A stretch of DNA of 33,255 nucleotides, taken from assembly GCA_013388895.1 (NCBI GenBank), contig JACAEK010000045.1, positions 1 through 33,255 on the forward strand. The letters are read 5' to 3'. The DNA comes from Candidatus Bathyarchaeota archaeon. GTDB lineage: Archaea > Thermoproteota > Bathyarchaeia > Bathyarchaeales > Bathycorpusculaceae. This document shows, piece by piece, positions 8,644-16,128 of the stretch. Each line of letters opens with the position of its first letter. The stretch's first letter is position 1. The notes under the pieces are model-generated. The model ran no database searches. It was not told where the DNA came from and was given only the letters and a program-made list of their open reading frames with translations. A program made the position numbers and the translations under genes.

Positions 8644-8940
8644 ATGTCTAAAAAGCCATCAGAAAAAGAGACCCCTACCAAAGAAAAGGCAGTGGAAGAG
8701 GTGAAGGAAGAGAAAGAGGTAGAGAAGTCTGTAGAAAAACCTGCAAAGGCGGAGAAACCTCAAAAAAAGAAAAAAGAAGAGAAGGGCATTTTCTCTTTAT
8801 ATAAGATAGAAAGCGACAAAGTTACAAGGTTAAGGCCGACTTGCGAACGTTGCGGACCAGGATATTTTATGGCTAATCACGGCAACAGATATACATGTGG
8901 ACACTGTGGATTCACACGATATAAACCTGCAGAAAAATGA
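8644..8940 (+). CDS. rps27ae: 30S ribosomal protein S27ae with a charged N-terminal extension
   Basis: Residues about 49-98 are a complete S27ae zinc ribbon (IFSLYKIESDKVTRLRPTC, with Cys67, Cys70, Cys85 and Cys88). Archaeal S27ae is usually about 50-65 residues. Here 48 residues of almost only Lys, Glu, Pro and Ala precede it, in the place where eukaryotic S27a carries ubiquitin. The extension is in frame with a good spacing after S24e and uses the same codons as its neighbours, so it is probably real, although internal initiation cannot be excluded. Confidence 0.93.
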   Translation: MSKKPSEKETPTKEKAVEEVKEEKEVEKSVEKPAKAEKPQKKKKEEKGIFSLYKIESDKVTRLRPTCERCGPGYFMANHGNRYTCGHCGFTRYKPAEK

Positions 8941-8944
8941 ACAC

Positions 8945-8953
8945 CTTTAATTA
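8945..8953 (+). promoter_or_regulatory. TATA-like box for the SecB-like gene
   Basis: CTTTAATTA lies 32-40 bp before ATG 8985, so the next gene probably has its own promoter and a very short leader. Confidence 0.4.
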
Positions 8954-8984
8954 CCGGATTATTCTGGATAACTTGATGATTTAA

Positions 8985-9413
8985 ATGATTAGAGTAAATG
9001 TCGCCGTATCGAATATTACCGCAAAGCGTTTTCTTGACATTACGAAGCCAATTCCACCCATTCAAATAAATACGAATCTTAATTTGGTTGGAATGGAAAA
9101 GAAACCTGAAAATTCGCTGGAAGTTCCGTTTGTCTTGACTATTAATTATAATCCTTCTATTGCTCAGATAAGCCTAGAAGGAAGGGCTTATGTGGTTGGC
9201 GAGAAGGGCGAGATTGAGAAAGTTTACCGGGAGTATGAGGAGAAAAAACCGCCGCCGCAAGTTATAATACAGTCAATATCTAACGTTGTCTTTATTGAAT
9301 CTGTAATTTTATCACGGACACTTAACATTCCGCCCCCGATTCCGCTGCCACAGATACCTCAAGGCAAGCCTTCGGACAAAAAGCCTCCTTCAAAAATGGA
9401 TTACAGCGCTTAG
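8985..9413 (+). CDS. Small protein with a possible SecB-like fold
   Basis: A 142-residue soluble protein, not firmly recognised. It alternates beta-strand-like stretches (RVNVAVSNITAKRF, SLEVPFVLTINYNPSIAQISLEG), then an acidic linker, then a hydrophobic helix-like segment near 97-114 followed by a proline-rich NIPPPIPLPQIP. The arrangement of strands, then a helix ending in a Pro-rich segment, recalls SecB export chaperones and their archaeal relatives, but no diagnostic motif is seen. It has its own TATA-like box and converges with S19 (18 nt apart). Confidence 0.7.
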   Translation: MIRVNVAVSNITAKRFLDITKPIPPIQINTNLNLVGMEKKPENSLEVPFVLTINYNPSIAQISLEGRAYVVGEKGEIEKVYREYEEKKPPPQVIIQSISNVVFIESVILSRTLNIPPPIPLPQIPQGKPSDKKPPSKMDYSA

Positions 9414-9431
9414 AACTGTAGCTGAAAGCAA

Positions 9432-9821
9432 CTACTTCAGTGGCACGTACATTGAAGAGCGAGAGGCACCTATGCCCGGTGTCCCATGTTTCACTGGTCT
9501 GTTTGTTATGGCAAACTCGCCTAAATAATGTCCAATCATCTCTGGCCTGATTTCGACAGAAACAAATTCTTTGCCGTTATGAACATGGAGCTTAAACCCA
9601 ACCATTTCGGGCAGAATCGTAAGATCTCGCACATGTGTCTTCACTGCTTTGTCGCTTCCTTTAGCTTTTCTTATCTTTTCAAGCAATATTCGCTGTTCTG
9701 ATGTCAGCCCCCGATGAAGACTACGTCTATGCCTAGAGGGAAGTAAATTAATGAATTCGTCCATGGACATTTCTTGCAATTGCCCAAGCGTGAAACCGCG
9801 GTACGTGAATTCTCTTGGCAT
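9432..9821 (-). CDS. rps19: 30S ribosomal protein S19 (uS19)
   Basis: 129 residues. The conserved core is [15 protein letters not shown], then [16 protein letters not shown] and the ending [17 protein letters not shown], characteristic of archaeal uS19 in the head of the 30S subunit. It is the last gene of the L3-L4-L23-L2-S19 run. No L22 or S3 gene follows; instead a convergent gene begins 18 nt away. Confidence 0.96.
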   Translation of the reverse strand: MPREFTYRGFTLGQLQEMSMDEFINLLPSRHRRSLHRGLTSEQRILLEKIRKAKGSDKAVKTHVRDLTILPEMVGFKLHVHNGKEFVSVEIRPEMIGHYLGEFAITNRPVKHGTPGIGASRSSMYVPLK

Positions 9822-9852
9822 CTTTCCTCACCTTATCGGTTACTGCTAAATG

Positions 9853-10614
9853 CTATAAACCTTCTGCTATACCAGCAGCACGCGTGCTTTTCTTTTTCCG
9901 TCCAGCACCTCTAGCTGCGATTAAGCCAACTTTCTGTCCAGGAGGGGCACCATGGGAGGTGGTAGTGACTTTTCGTGCGCTTCTTTTGCTGCTACCATAT
10001 GGGTGCACGGCTGCAACCATTGCCCTTCCGCGAGTTCTTGGATATTTATGTCCCTTTGCCTTCATTAGATGAAATTTCGGACCTGACTTTAAGAATGGTT
10101 TTTCTGTTCGTCCAGCACCAGAGACAACGCCAATTGTCGCTCTGCAGTAATCATCTATGTATTTGGTCTTTCCAGAAGGAAGCCTGATTATTGTTCCTTG
10201 TGATGTGTGTGTAACTACTAAGGCATATGCTCCGGAAGATTTTGCGATTTTGCCACCGTCTCCTCGCCGAAGTTCTATGTTGCATATCATGGTGCCCTCC
10301 GGAATTTTTATGGCTGGAAGAATGTTGCCCACTTCAACTGGAGCTTTTCCACCCATCTGAATTTGCTGACCCAAATATACTCCTTCAGGAACCACATTGT
10401 AGCATGTTTGCCCATTTTCAAATCTTATCGAGGCAAGAGGCGAACCACGTCCAGGATCATGAACCAGATCTTCGATAACTCCTTTTGTGGTTGTTTCTGC
10501 ATATTCCCCTATTTTTGTTAGCGGATATTGCGAAGGAGCAACGTGCTTATGAGTTGATGCCCTAAAGGTTGGTCCACCGCGTCCGCGTCTTTGTACTCTT
10601 ATTCTTTTACCCAT
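9853..10614 (-). CDS. rpl2: 50S ribosomal protein L2 (uL2)
   Basis: A 253-residue archaeal L2 with the N-terminal RIRVQRRGRGGPTFRAST, the central RLPSGKTKYIDDYCRATIG, and the C-terminal VAAVHPYGSSKRSARKVTT, which holds the conserved His near the peptidyl-transferase centre. It lies 31 nt before S19 and 19 nt after the L23 stop. Confidence 0.97.
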   Translation of the reverse strand: MGKRIRVQRRGRGGPTFRASTHKHVAPSQYPLTKIGEYAETTTKGVIEDLVHDPGRGSPLASIRFENGQTCYNVVPEGVYLGQQIQMGGKAPVEVGNILPAIKIPEGTMICNIELRRGDGGKIAKSSGAYALVVTHTSQGTIIRLPSGKTKYIDDYCRATIGVVSGAGRTEKPFLKSGPKFHLMKAKGHKYPRTRGRAMVAAVHPYGSSKRSARKVTTTSHGAPPGQKVGLIAARGAGRKKKSTRAAGIAEGL

Positions 10615-10633
10615 TGTTCATCACTGAATCAGC

Positions 10634-10896
10634 TTAGAGTATTCCAAGTTTAATGGCGACATCAGCCGCCTTATAGTCTGGATGAAGCTTAACGAAAGCT
10701 TTCTTTTCTCCCTGAGGCGTGATTAGAAGGTTTATTCTCGCAACCTTCACCTCGTAGAGCTTCTCAACAGCGTTTTTCACGTCAGATTTGTTTGCCTTCA
10801 AATTAACTACGAAGACAAGTTTGTTTCTTTTTCAACCATAAGGCTTGCGGATTCAGTCATCAATGGATAACGAATAATTTCGTAAGGGTCTATCAT
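10634..10896 (-). CDS. rpl23: 50S ribosomal protein L23 (uL23), interrupted by a one-base frameshift
   Basis: The ATG (10894-10896) overlaps the L4 stop as ATGA, and the first 23 codons read [20 protein letters not shown] plus VEK, a normal L23 start. That frame then stops at a TAG near 10810. The rest, [20 protein letters not shown] and onward to IKLGIL and a TAA, continues in the -1 frame. The break falls in a run of five A (minus strand, near 10829-10833). One more A would restore an 87-residue protein of normal length. Because L23 is essential, an assembly error is likeliest. Ribosomal or polymerase slippage on AAAAA is the interesting alternative. Confidence 0.85.
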
Positions 10897-11684
10897 GCCG
10901 TTTCCTCCTCGCCATAGAGCGAACTCAGCCGTTCAATTACGCCACTTGTCCAAATGGTGAACCTTCCAGGATGTGTTCCAGGAGCTAGAAGCTCGGCATT
11001 CAGATTGTTAACAGTTACAACATCTACGCCAGGTATGTTTCTTGCAGCTTCCATTATTCCTTTGTTCTCAGTTACAACTATAAGTGGACCGATGGCTTGT
11101 TTGATTTTTCTACCTCGATACTTACCTTTTCCTGCGCGGATTTTCCTGCTTTCTTTAACTCGATAAATGTCGGCAAACACGCCTAAATGAATGAGGACTT
11201 CTTCAGCCTCTTTTACCTTTTTAAGTTCTTCCAAATCATTTGTAACTATTAACGGTATTTCTGGAACATCTTCAATAGAGTGCCCCCGAGAGGTAATAAC
11301 TTCTTTAGATGCCGTTGCAGCTATTGCCGAAAGGAGAGCCAAACGTTTTTCTCTCTTTGGAATTCGTTTAATAATCTTCTTCCTCGATTTTGGTGGGTGT
11401 GCAGTTCTTCCACCTACAGTCCCAGGTGCTAAGGCGCCTCTTCCTCCTGGTCCTTTAGTCCTTGGTATTATAGCAATGCCCAAGTTTACGCCTCTAGATT
11501 CCGCTGTTGTTCGTTTTCCAGCCGAAGGATTTCTCCCTTGAGGTTGAATTCTATTTGATTGTATGGCTAAGACAGCACGTTTTATTACGTCTGGTCTGTA
11601 GGCAGTTCCAAAAACGGGTGGGAGGTTTATCTTACCTACAGCTTTTCCTTCGAGATTGAAGACTTTCGCTATTTTCTTAGCCAT
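10893..11684 (-). CDS. rpl4: 50S ribosomal protein L4 (uL4)
   Basis: 263 residues. The N-terminal FNLEGKAVGKINLPPVF, the long RNA-binding loop (QGRNPSAGKRTTAESRGVNL, GPGGRGALAPGTVGGRTAHP) and the C-terminal NVDVV-like segment followed by HPGRFTIWT are typical of archaeal L4, whose loop lines the exit tunnel. It starts 12 nt after the L3 stop, and its stop overlaps the L23 start. Confidence 0.97.
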   Translation of the reverse strand: MAKKIAKVFNLEGKAVGKINLPPVFGTAYRPDVIKRAVLAIQSNRIQPQGRNPSAGKRTTAESRGVNLGIAIIPRTKGPGGRGALAPGTVGGRTAHPPKSRKKIIKRIPKREKRLALLSAIAATASKEVITSRGHSIEDVPEIPLIVTNDLEELKKVKEAEEVLIHLGVFADIYRVKESRKIRAGKGKYRGRKIKQAIGPLIVVTENKGIMEAARNIPGVDVVTVNNLNAELLAPGTHPGRFTIWTSGVIERLSSLYGEEETA

Positions 11685-11696
11685 CGTTTTTCACCG

Positions 11697-12710
11697 TTAT
11701 TTTCCTTGGGGAGAATCAAGAGATATTTGTGTGACTTGTGGTGGTTCTTCCGCCGTCTGTCTTGGTGGACGCACAGAATGCCTCAGCTTTATTGAACGTT
11801 TTTCTGGTCCGGCTACGCTTCCTTCCAACAGCATGTAAGCGCCGCTGACTAAGCCGTATCGTGTGAAACCACCTTTTGGGGTGACTTCTTTTCCGTCTGT
11901 GCCAATTTTCAGAATCCGCTTATTGTATTCTGTTCTTTGGTGGCACCCCATCTGCCCAGCTCTAGGAATGCTATACATCACATGGTGCGGATTCCACGGG
12001 CCTAATGTAGCTATTCCTCTTTTCGTCTTTCTTCCTTTGTGTTGAAGCTTTGTTACACGCCAGCGTTTTACTGGCCCTTGGAAGCCTTTTCCAGTTGATA
12101 CAGCGGCTACATCTACATATTGACCCTCTTTGAATATTTCTGCGGGTGTTACGGTTTTTCCAAGTATGTTCTTTGCGAAGTCGAATTGCTGTTGAGTTGT
12201 GGCTCCACCTATTTCGATTTCTGTGATTTCTGGTTTTTTCTTTGGTACGCTGCTCTGTTTTGGTTGGGTTATAGCTATTACGCGGAGTTTTACTAGTTTG
12301 TCCAGGTTTTCCTCGATTTTTTTGATGTTTTCTTCCTGGCTGAAATTTTCTGGACATGTGAAAATGCGTTCTAATTCGCCTGGTGGATCTTTCATCCAAG
12401 CTTCGCCAAGTGTGCATAGACCATAGGGAGTTTCCGCATATGCTCTTATAGCACATATGAGCATGGAAGGTGTTTCCAAAACTGTTACTGAACGAATCAC
12501 TTCCTTACCATAATTGGGTGAACGTTTCCTATCTTCTATGGTGAAGACATGGGTCATACCAGCCTTATAACTCACAAACCCCAAAAGCTTGGGCGTGGCA
12601 ACCTCTATTTTGGGCCAATAGCGGATTCTTGCCGATAAACGTTTGGCACGCTTCCTAGGCAAATAAGCAAGCGAACCATGTCTTGGCGCATGATGTTTTC
12701 TATGACCCAT
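11697..12710 (-). CDS. rpl3: 50S ribosomal protein L3 (uL3)
   Basis: The first gene of this S10-type operon. At 337 residues it has the normal archaeal length. Signatures are the N-terminal GHRKHHAPRHGSLAYLPRKR, GFVSYKAGMTHV, the central FKEGQYVDVAAVSTGKGFQG, and the loop reaching the peptidyl-transferase centre (KTKRGIATLGPWNPHHVMYS). A TATA-like box about 45 bp upstream drives the operon. Confidence 0.97.
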   Translation of the reverse strand: MGHRKHHAPRHGSLAYLPRKRAKRLSARIRYWPKIEVATPKLLGFVSYKAGMTHVFTIEDRKRSPNYGKEVIRSVTVLETPSMLICAIRAYAETPYGLCTLGEAWMKDPPGELERIFTCPENFSQEENIKKIEENLDKLVKLRVIAITQPKQSSVPKKKPEITEIEIGGATTQQQFDFAKNILGKTVTPAEIFKEGQYVDVAAVSTGKGFQGPVKRWRVTKLQHKGRKTKRGIATLGPWNPHHVMYSIPRAGQMGCHQRTEYNKRILKIGTDGKEVTPKGGFTRYGLVSGAYMLLEGSVAGPEKRSIKLRHSVRPPRQTAEEPPQVTQISLDSPQGK

Positions 12711-12750
12711 TGTTTTTCCCGCTTTGCGTCTTTTAGGAATGAAAACATAA

Positions 12751-12760
12751 AGTTATAAAC
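12751..12760 (-). promoter_or_regulatory. TATA box of the L3-L4-L23-L2-S19 operon
   Basis: GTTTATAACT on the minus strand is centred about 46 bp before the L3 ATG, which implies a leader of roughly 20 nt. Confidence 0.5.
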
Positions 12761-12846
12761 ATTGCTCTACTGTAGCCTTCAACATCATTTACGCTACTAG
12801 CTCTGCACCGATTTTTCAAATGTGGAAAGGACGACTGAACTTGCGT

Positions 12847-13350
12847 TTATTCTACAGTTTCAAACTTTGAGCTTGGCGCACCACAGACAGGGCATGTTTG
12901 TGGCGGTTCGCTTTCAGAAACGTAACCGCAAACTGTGCAAACATTATATTTCGTGAAGCGCTGTGCGATTAAATGGTCAAGAGCTTTCTTGTATAGCTTA
13001 GCATGGAAAGACTCAACGTCTCGGGCCTGCGAAAAGACTAAGGCAGCAGTTTCTTCGGCGTCTTCTTCAGCTTCGCGCAACATTTTTGGATAATAGATTC
13101 CATTGACTGCTGTTTCAGTTTGAAAAGCTCGTTCTAAATTAGTCTGTGTGTCAGCGACTGATTCAAGAAGCGTGAAATGCCGACGAGAGTGCACGCCTTC
13201 AGCAGCAGCCACCGCTCTAAACAGGTGGGCTATTTGTTGCAAATCCTCTTCCTCTGCCTTTTTGGCGAACAACAGAAGTCTTTGGTGTGCTTTGGCTTCT
13301 TCAACGAAAGCTGTATGCACATTATTAGCAGTTCGCTCCTTCAATTTCAT
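12847..13350 (-). CDS. Rubrerythrin (divergent second copy)
   Basis: A 167-residue rubrerythrin: an N-terminal four-helix di-iron domain (Glu in FVEEAKAHQR, EGVHSRRH, EEDAEETAALVF and ARDVESFHAKLY) followed by a rubredoxin-like iron site (CTVCGY ... CPVCGAPSSKFE). Rubrerythrins reduce hydrogen peroxide in anaerobes. ATG 13350 is used; a TTG at 13365 would add five residues. The gene lies 38 nt after the other rubrerythrin, so the two are probably co-transcribed. The two are clearly different in sequence, so this is an old duplication. Confidence 0.9.
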   Translation of the reverse strand: MKLKERTANNVHTAFVEEAKAHQRLLLFAKKAEEEDLQQIAHLFRAVAAAEGVHSRRHFTLLESVADTQTNLERAFQTETAVNGIYYPKMLREAEEDAEETAALVFSQARDVESFHAKLYKKALDHLIAQRFTKYNVCTVCGYVSESEPPQTCPVCGAPSSKFETVE

Positions 13351-13388
13351 ACCTCGCTTTAACAAAAAATAGAGAAGAAGAGGCTGCT

Positions 13389-13961
13389 TTAGTAGTTTTC
13401 ACACCAGACTTCATAGTAGCTTTTGGGATGTGCACAGACTGGACATTTTTCGGGTGCTTCACTGCCTTCATGAATGAAGCCGCAGTTTCTGCATTTCCAT
13501 TTGACAGGTGCATCTTTTTTGAACACTTTGCCTTGTTCTACGTTTGCTAGAAGTTTGCGATAACGCTTTTCATGATAGCTTTCCACTTTTGCAACCCAGC
13601 GGAATGTTGCAGCTACTTCTCTGAAACCTTCTTTTTCTGCTACTTCTGCAAAGTTTGGATACAGTATGCCCCATTCAAGTTTTTCGCCTTCCGCAGCTGC
13701 CAGCAAGTTTTTAGCGGTTATGTCTATGATGCCTGCTGGATAGGCAGCTGTAATCTCCGCCATTCCGCCTTTGAGGTGTTTAAAGAATAGTTCAGCGTGT
13801 TCTTTTTCGTTGTCGGCTGTTTCTTGGAAAATTGCAGAAATTTGCTCGTATCCTTCTTTTTTAGCGGCGGTGGCGAAAAAAGTGTACCGCGTTCTGGCCT
13901 GAGATTCACCCGCGAAAGCTGCTAGAAGATTTTTTTCAGTTTGGCTTCCTTTCAATTCCAT
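13389..13961 (-). CDS. rbr: Rubrerythrin
   Basis: 190 residues, a canonical rubrerythrin. The start ELKGSQTEKNLLAAFAGESQ, the di-iron helices (GESQARTRY, DNEKEHAELFF, KVESYHEKRY) and the C-terminal rubredoxin domain (WKCRNCGFIHEG ... CPVCAHPKSYYEV) are all intact. It acts as an NAD(P)H-linked peroxidase via an electron donor such as rubredoxin. A strong SD (GGAGGT) lies 8 nt before the ATG. Confidence 0.95.
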   Translation of the reverse strand: MELKGSQTEKNLLAAFAGESQARTRYTFFATAAKKEGYEQISAIFQETADNEKEHAELFFKHLKGGMAEITAAYPAGIIDITAKNLLAAAEGEKLEWGILYPNFAEVAEKEGFREVAATFRWVAKVESYHEKRYRKLLANVEQGKVFKKDAPVKWKCRNCGFIHEGSEAPEKCPVCAHPKSYYEVWCENY

Positions 13962-14023
13962 TTCATAAAACCTCCTTCAGATTATGTTTCTACGAGTTTG
14001 GTGAAGGCAGATATGACGTATGG

Positions 14024-14032
14024 AATATTTAA
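14024..14032 (-). promoter_or_regulatory. TATA box of the rubrerythrin pair
   Basis: TTAAATATT on the minus strand, about 65 bp before the start codon, leaves room for a leader of about 40 nt with the GGAGGT ribosome-binding site. Confidence 0.45.
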
Positions 14033-14068
14033 GCATTAAGCCAAGCAATATACTCTCTGTGCGGTTTT

Positions 14069-14110
14069 GACTGGTTAAAAGGAAAAATTTTTAGACTAGT
14101 CAAAGGAAAA
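14069..14110 (+). repeat. Imperfect direct repeat in the pyrE-like promoter
   Basis: GACTGGTTAAAAGGAAAA (14069-14086) recurs as GACTAGTCAAAGGAAAA (14094-14110), 25 bp apart, just before the start at 14130. The second copy contains the palindrome GACTAGTC. It may be an operator or chance. Confidence 0.4.
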
Positions 14111-14129
14111 TCATCTTGGAGAATTTGCA

Positions 14130-14741
14130 ATGCTAGATGATGTTGCAAAGGTTGCCGATGCGCTTTACAGTTCTGGCTGTTTAAAATTTGGAAACTTCAA
14201 AATAAAATCTGGCGCCCTAAGCCCCTACTACATTGATTTGACATGTCTGCTTTCTTCTCCAAAAGACCTATGCGACATTGTGGATATTGCGACGGGCAAA
14301 ATTGAGAAAATTATGGTTTCCGACAGAATTGATAAACTTGCATCAATTGAGTTGAAGGGGGCTTTAATCTTGCCAAGTGTTGCTTGCAGAGCGAGTCTAC
14401 CATGTATTGTAGTGAGGAAAGAGGAGAAAGCATATGGTGTGATGGGGAGAATCGCAGGAGCAGAAGTAGCCAAAGACGAAAAAATACTCTTCTTTGATGA
14501 TGTGGTAAGCGAAGGCTTGTCAAAGCTTGAGGGAATAAAACCCTTGGAAGAGCTGGGCGCTCATGTTAGGCATGTGATGGTTGTTGTGGACAGAGAGCAA
14601 GGTGGTAAAGAGAACCTAGAAAAATTAGGCTACAAGGTTCACGCATTAGCGAAGATTTCAGAACTTGTCAACTGTCTGCTCCAGGCCAGGAAAATTTCAG
14701 AAAAGCAAGCTAAGGCCGTTATAGATTACATTAAAAAATAG
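14130..14741 (+). CDS. Orotate phosphoribosyltransferase-like protein
   Basis: A 203-residue type I phosphoribosyltransferase fold of the PyrE group. PyrE makes OMP from orotate and PRPP. Family features are the N-terminal KFGNFKIKSGALSPYYIDL (orotate-binding KSG hood), VVRKEEKAYGVMGRIAG, and the PRPP-binding strand at 120-131. That strand reads LFFDDVVSEGLS, whereas the usual pattern is DDVITTGGS: the two aspartates are kept, but Thr-Thr-Gly-Gly is replaced by Ser-Glu-Gly-Leu. The substrate may thus differ, or another PyrE may exist elsewhere. An SD GGAG lies 8 nt before the ATG. Confidence 0.8.
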   Translation: MLDDVAKVADALYSSGCLKFGNFKIKSGALSPYYIDLTCLLSSPKDLCDIVDIATGKIEKIMVSDRIDKLASIELKGALILPSVACRASLPCIVVRKEEKAYGVMGRIAGAEVAKDEKILFFDDVVSEGLSKLEGIKPLEELGAHVRHVMVVVDREQGGKENLEKLGYKVHALAKISELVNCLLQARKISEKQAKAVIDYIKK

Positions 14742-14760
14742 GAATCGATACATAGTTAGG

Positions 14761-15582
14761 CTATTTCAGTGCTTGGCATTTAGGGCAGATATATGAAGCT
14801 GTGCTCCCTGTTCTGATTTTTTCTATTGCAGTGCCACAAGTTGGGCATGGTTTTCCTGTTTTATAGCCCACCAGAAACTCGTTTATTGCAAATCTACCGT
14901 TTTTTCCATAGAAGTCCTTTTCGTACGCTAATCCGCCCAGTCGAATACTATGATTCAACACGTCCAAAATAGCGTTATATAATGCGTCTACTTCTTCTTT
15001 GAAAAGCGTTTTGATTGGTTGGTCTGGATGAAGTTTTGCCTTAAACAGAATGTCTTGTATGTAGACGTTTCCGATGCCCGCCACATTTTTTTGGTCAATT
15101 AAGAAGCTCTTAATTCTGCCTTTTTTGTTTACCAATAACTCCTTGAAATGCTCTTGCGTAAACTCGGCTTTTGTAAGAGAAACGCCCAGACGTGAAGTAA
15201 GCTTATGTTTGCTTAATTCTTGTTCATGCACAAGGTGTATGTAACCGAACCACTGGAACTGGATTGTGAAGCCTGTTTTATCGGTAAAAGTCAGTTTGAA
15301 TTGATATTTTTCGGGAAGCTTTTGGTTGGGTGTAAAGTATAACAAGTCTGCGTTCATTCCGAGGTTTATAAGCATGTAATAATTGGGGTTTAGCTTTATG
15401 AAAATCCATTTTCCTTTTCCCGAAACGTTTTTTACAATTTTGCCTTTAGCTGTTTTCACGAATCTTTGGACTGGCATGTTAAGGTTTTTTGGTTGTTTGG
15501 CTTCAATGTTCGCTATGCGTTTTCCAGAGATTTCTTTGTTCATCTGTCTTGCTTTAACTGCTATTTCTGGTAATTCTGGCAT
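14761..15582 (-). CDS. Formamidopyrimidine-DNA glycosylase / endonuclease VIII family
   Basis: A base-excision repair glycosylase/lyase. From ATG 15582 the mature protein begins Pro-Glu-Leu-Pro-Glu, with the catalytic N-terminal Pro and Glu of the family; the in-frame ATG at 15627 would bury them. 273 residues is the usual Fpg length. A Lys in GKGKWIFIKL corresponds to the beta-hairpin Lys, the helix-two-turn-helix lies near KGRIKSFLIDQKNVAGIGNVY, and a zinc finger uses Cys246, 249, 266 and 269. The Arg usually five residues before the third Cys is Thr261. Fpg-type enzymes are uncommon in archaea, so this may have been transferred from bacteria. Confidence 0.92.
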   Translation of the reverse strand: MPELPEIAVKARQMNKEISGKRIANIEAKQPKNLNMPVQRFVKTAKGKIVKNVSGKGKWIFIKLNPNYYMLINLGMNADLLYFTPNQKLPEKYQFKLTFTDKTGFTIQFQWFGYIHLVHEQELSKHKLTSRLGVSLTKAEFTQEHFKELLVNKKGRIKSFLIDQKNVAGIGNVYIQDILFKAKLHPDQPIKTLFKEEVDALYNAILDVLNHSIRLGGLAYEKDFYGKNGRFAINEFLVGYKTGKPCPTCGTAIEKIRTGSTASYICPKCQALK

Positions 15583-15604
15583 GACTCTCGCAAACCAAAA
15601 AAGG

Positions 15605-16072
15605 TTAAAGAAACTTGGTTTGTTCATCTAGGTAGCAGTAGCCTTCAGCGACTTTTTTCTGCATTTCGCCAATCCACTTATCGATGCCAACAGTTTTGAT
15701 TTTTTGCAAATTTGTCAAAGTTCTAGGACTATAGCGTTTTACTATCTCGCACGATTCCATCGCAGAACATTCGGTGCACATAGTGTAAGGTTTTTGTTTG
15801 CAACATTCGCGAATCGCACAGTTTGGGTCTCCACCTCCTGCAACGCAACCTGGGCATTCGCCAAAAAGTTTAACTAGTCCATCCATGACCTTTTCAAATT
15901 CTGGATAATGTTGAAAGGATAGTTCCCATTTGGCTAATTCTGGCATAATCTTGTCAAAACCATAAGTCTCTATCACTTTTTGCAGATTTTCAACCGCCTG
16001 TTTTATTCTTCCCTGATATATTCCACAAGCACCACAGTATAGGCCACAATATCCAATCAGATTTTTGTCCAA
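15605..16072 (-). CDS. DUF3795 cysteine-rich protein
   Basis: 155 residues beginning with YCGLYCGACGIY, the signature of DUF3795, and carrying further Cys pairs (CPGCVAGGGDPNC, CCKQ, CTECSAMESC). The pattern suggests a bound metal or iron-sulfur cluster. Its function is unknown. It lies 22 nt before the Fpg gene on the same strand and is probably co-transcribed with it. Confidence 0.88.
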   Translation of the reverse strand: MDKNLIGYCGLYCGACGIYQGRIKQAVENLQKVIETYGFDKIMPELAKWELSFQHYPEFEKVMDGLVKLFGECPGCVAGGGDPNCAIRECCKQKPYTMCTECSAMESCEIVKRYSPRTLTNLQKIKTVGIDKWIGEMQKKVAEGYCYLDEQTKFL

Positions 16073-16128
16073 TAGTGAGCGCCTCGACTAACTAATAAGC
16101 AAAAGTTGCTGTAGTTAAGCTTTGTTTA

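Noticed and set aside
9975-10478. Several plus-strand reading frames across the L2 gene
   Set aside because: They are shadows of the conserved L2 gene on the minus strand, with no SD or recognisable protein pattern.
13948-13968. Four-codon ORF (ATG AAA TGG AAT TGA) overlapping the rubrerythrin start
   Set aside because: Its ATG is only 3 nt from the SD, too close to be used; the rubrerythrin ATG is at the normal distance.
15583-15627. Longer N-terminus for the Fpg-type glycosylase
   Set aside because: The catalytic Pro must directly follow the initiator Met, which only ATG 15582 provides.
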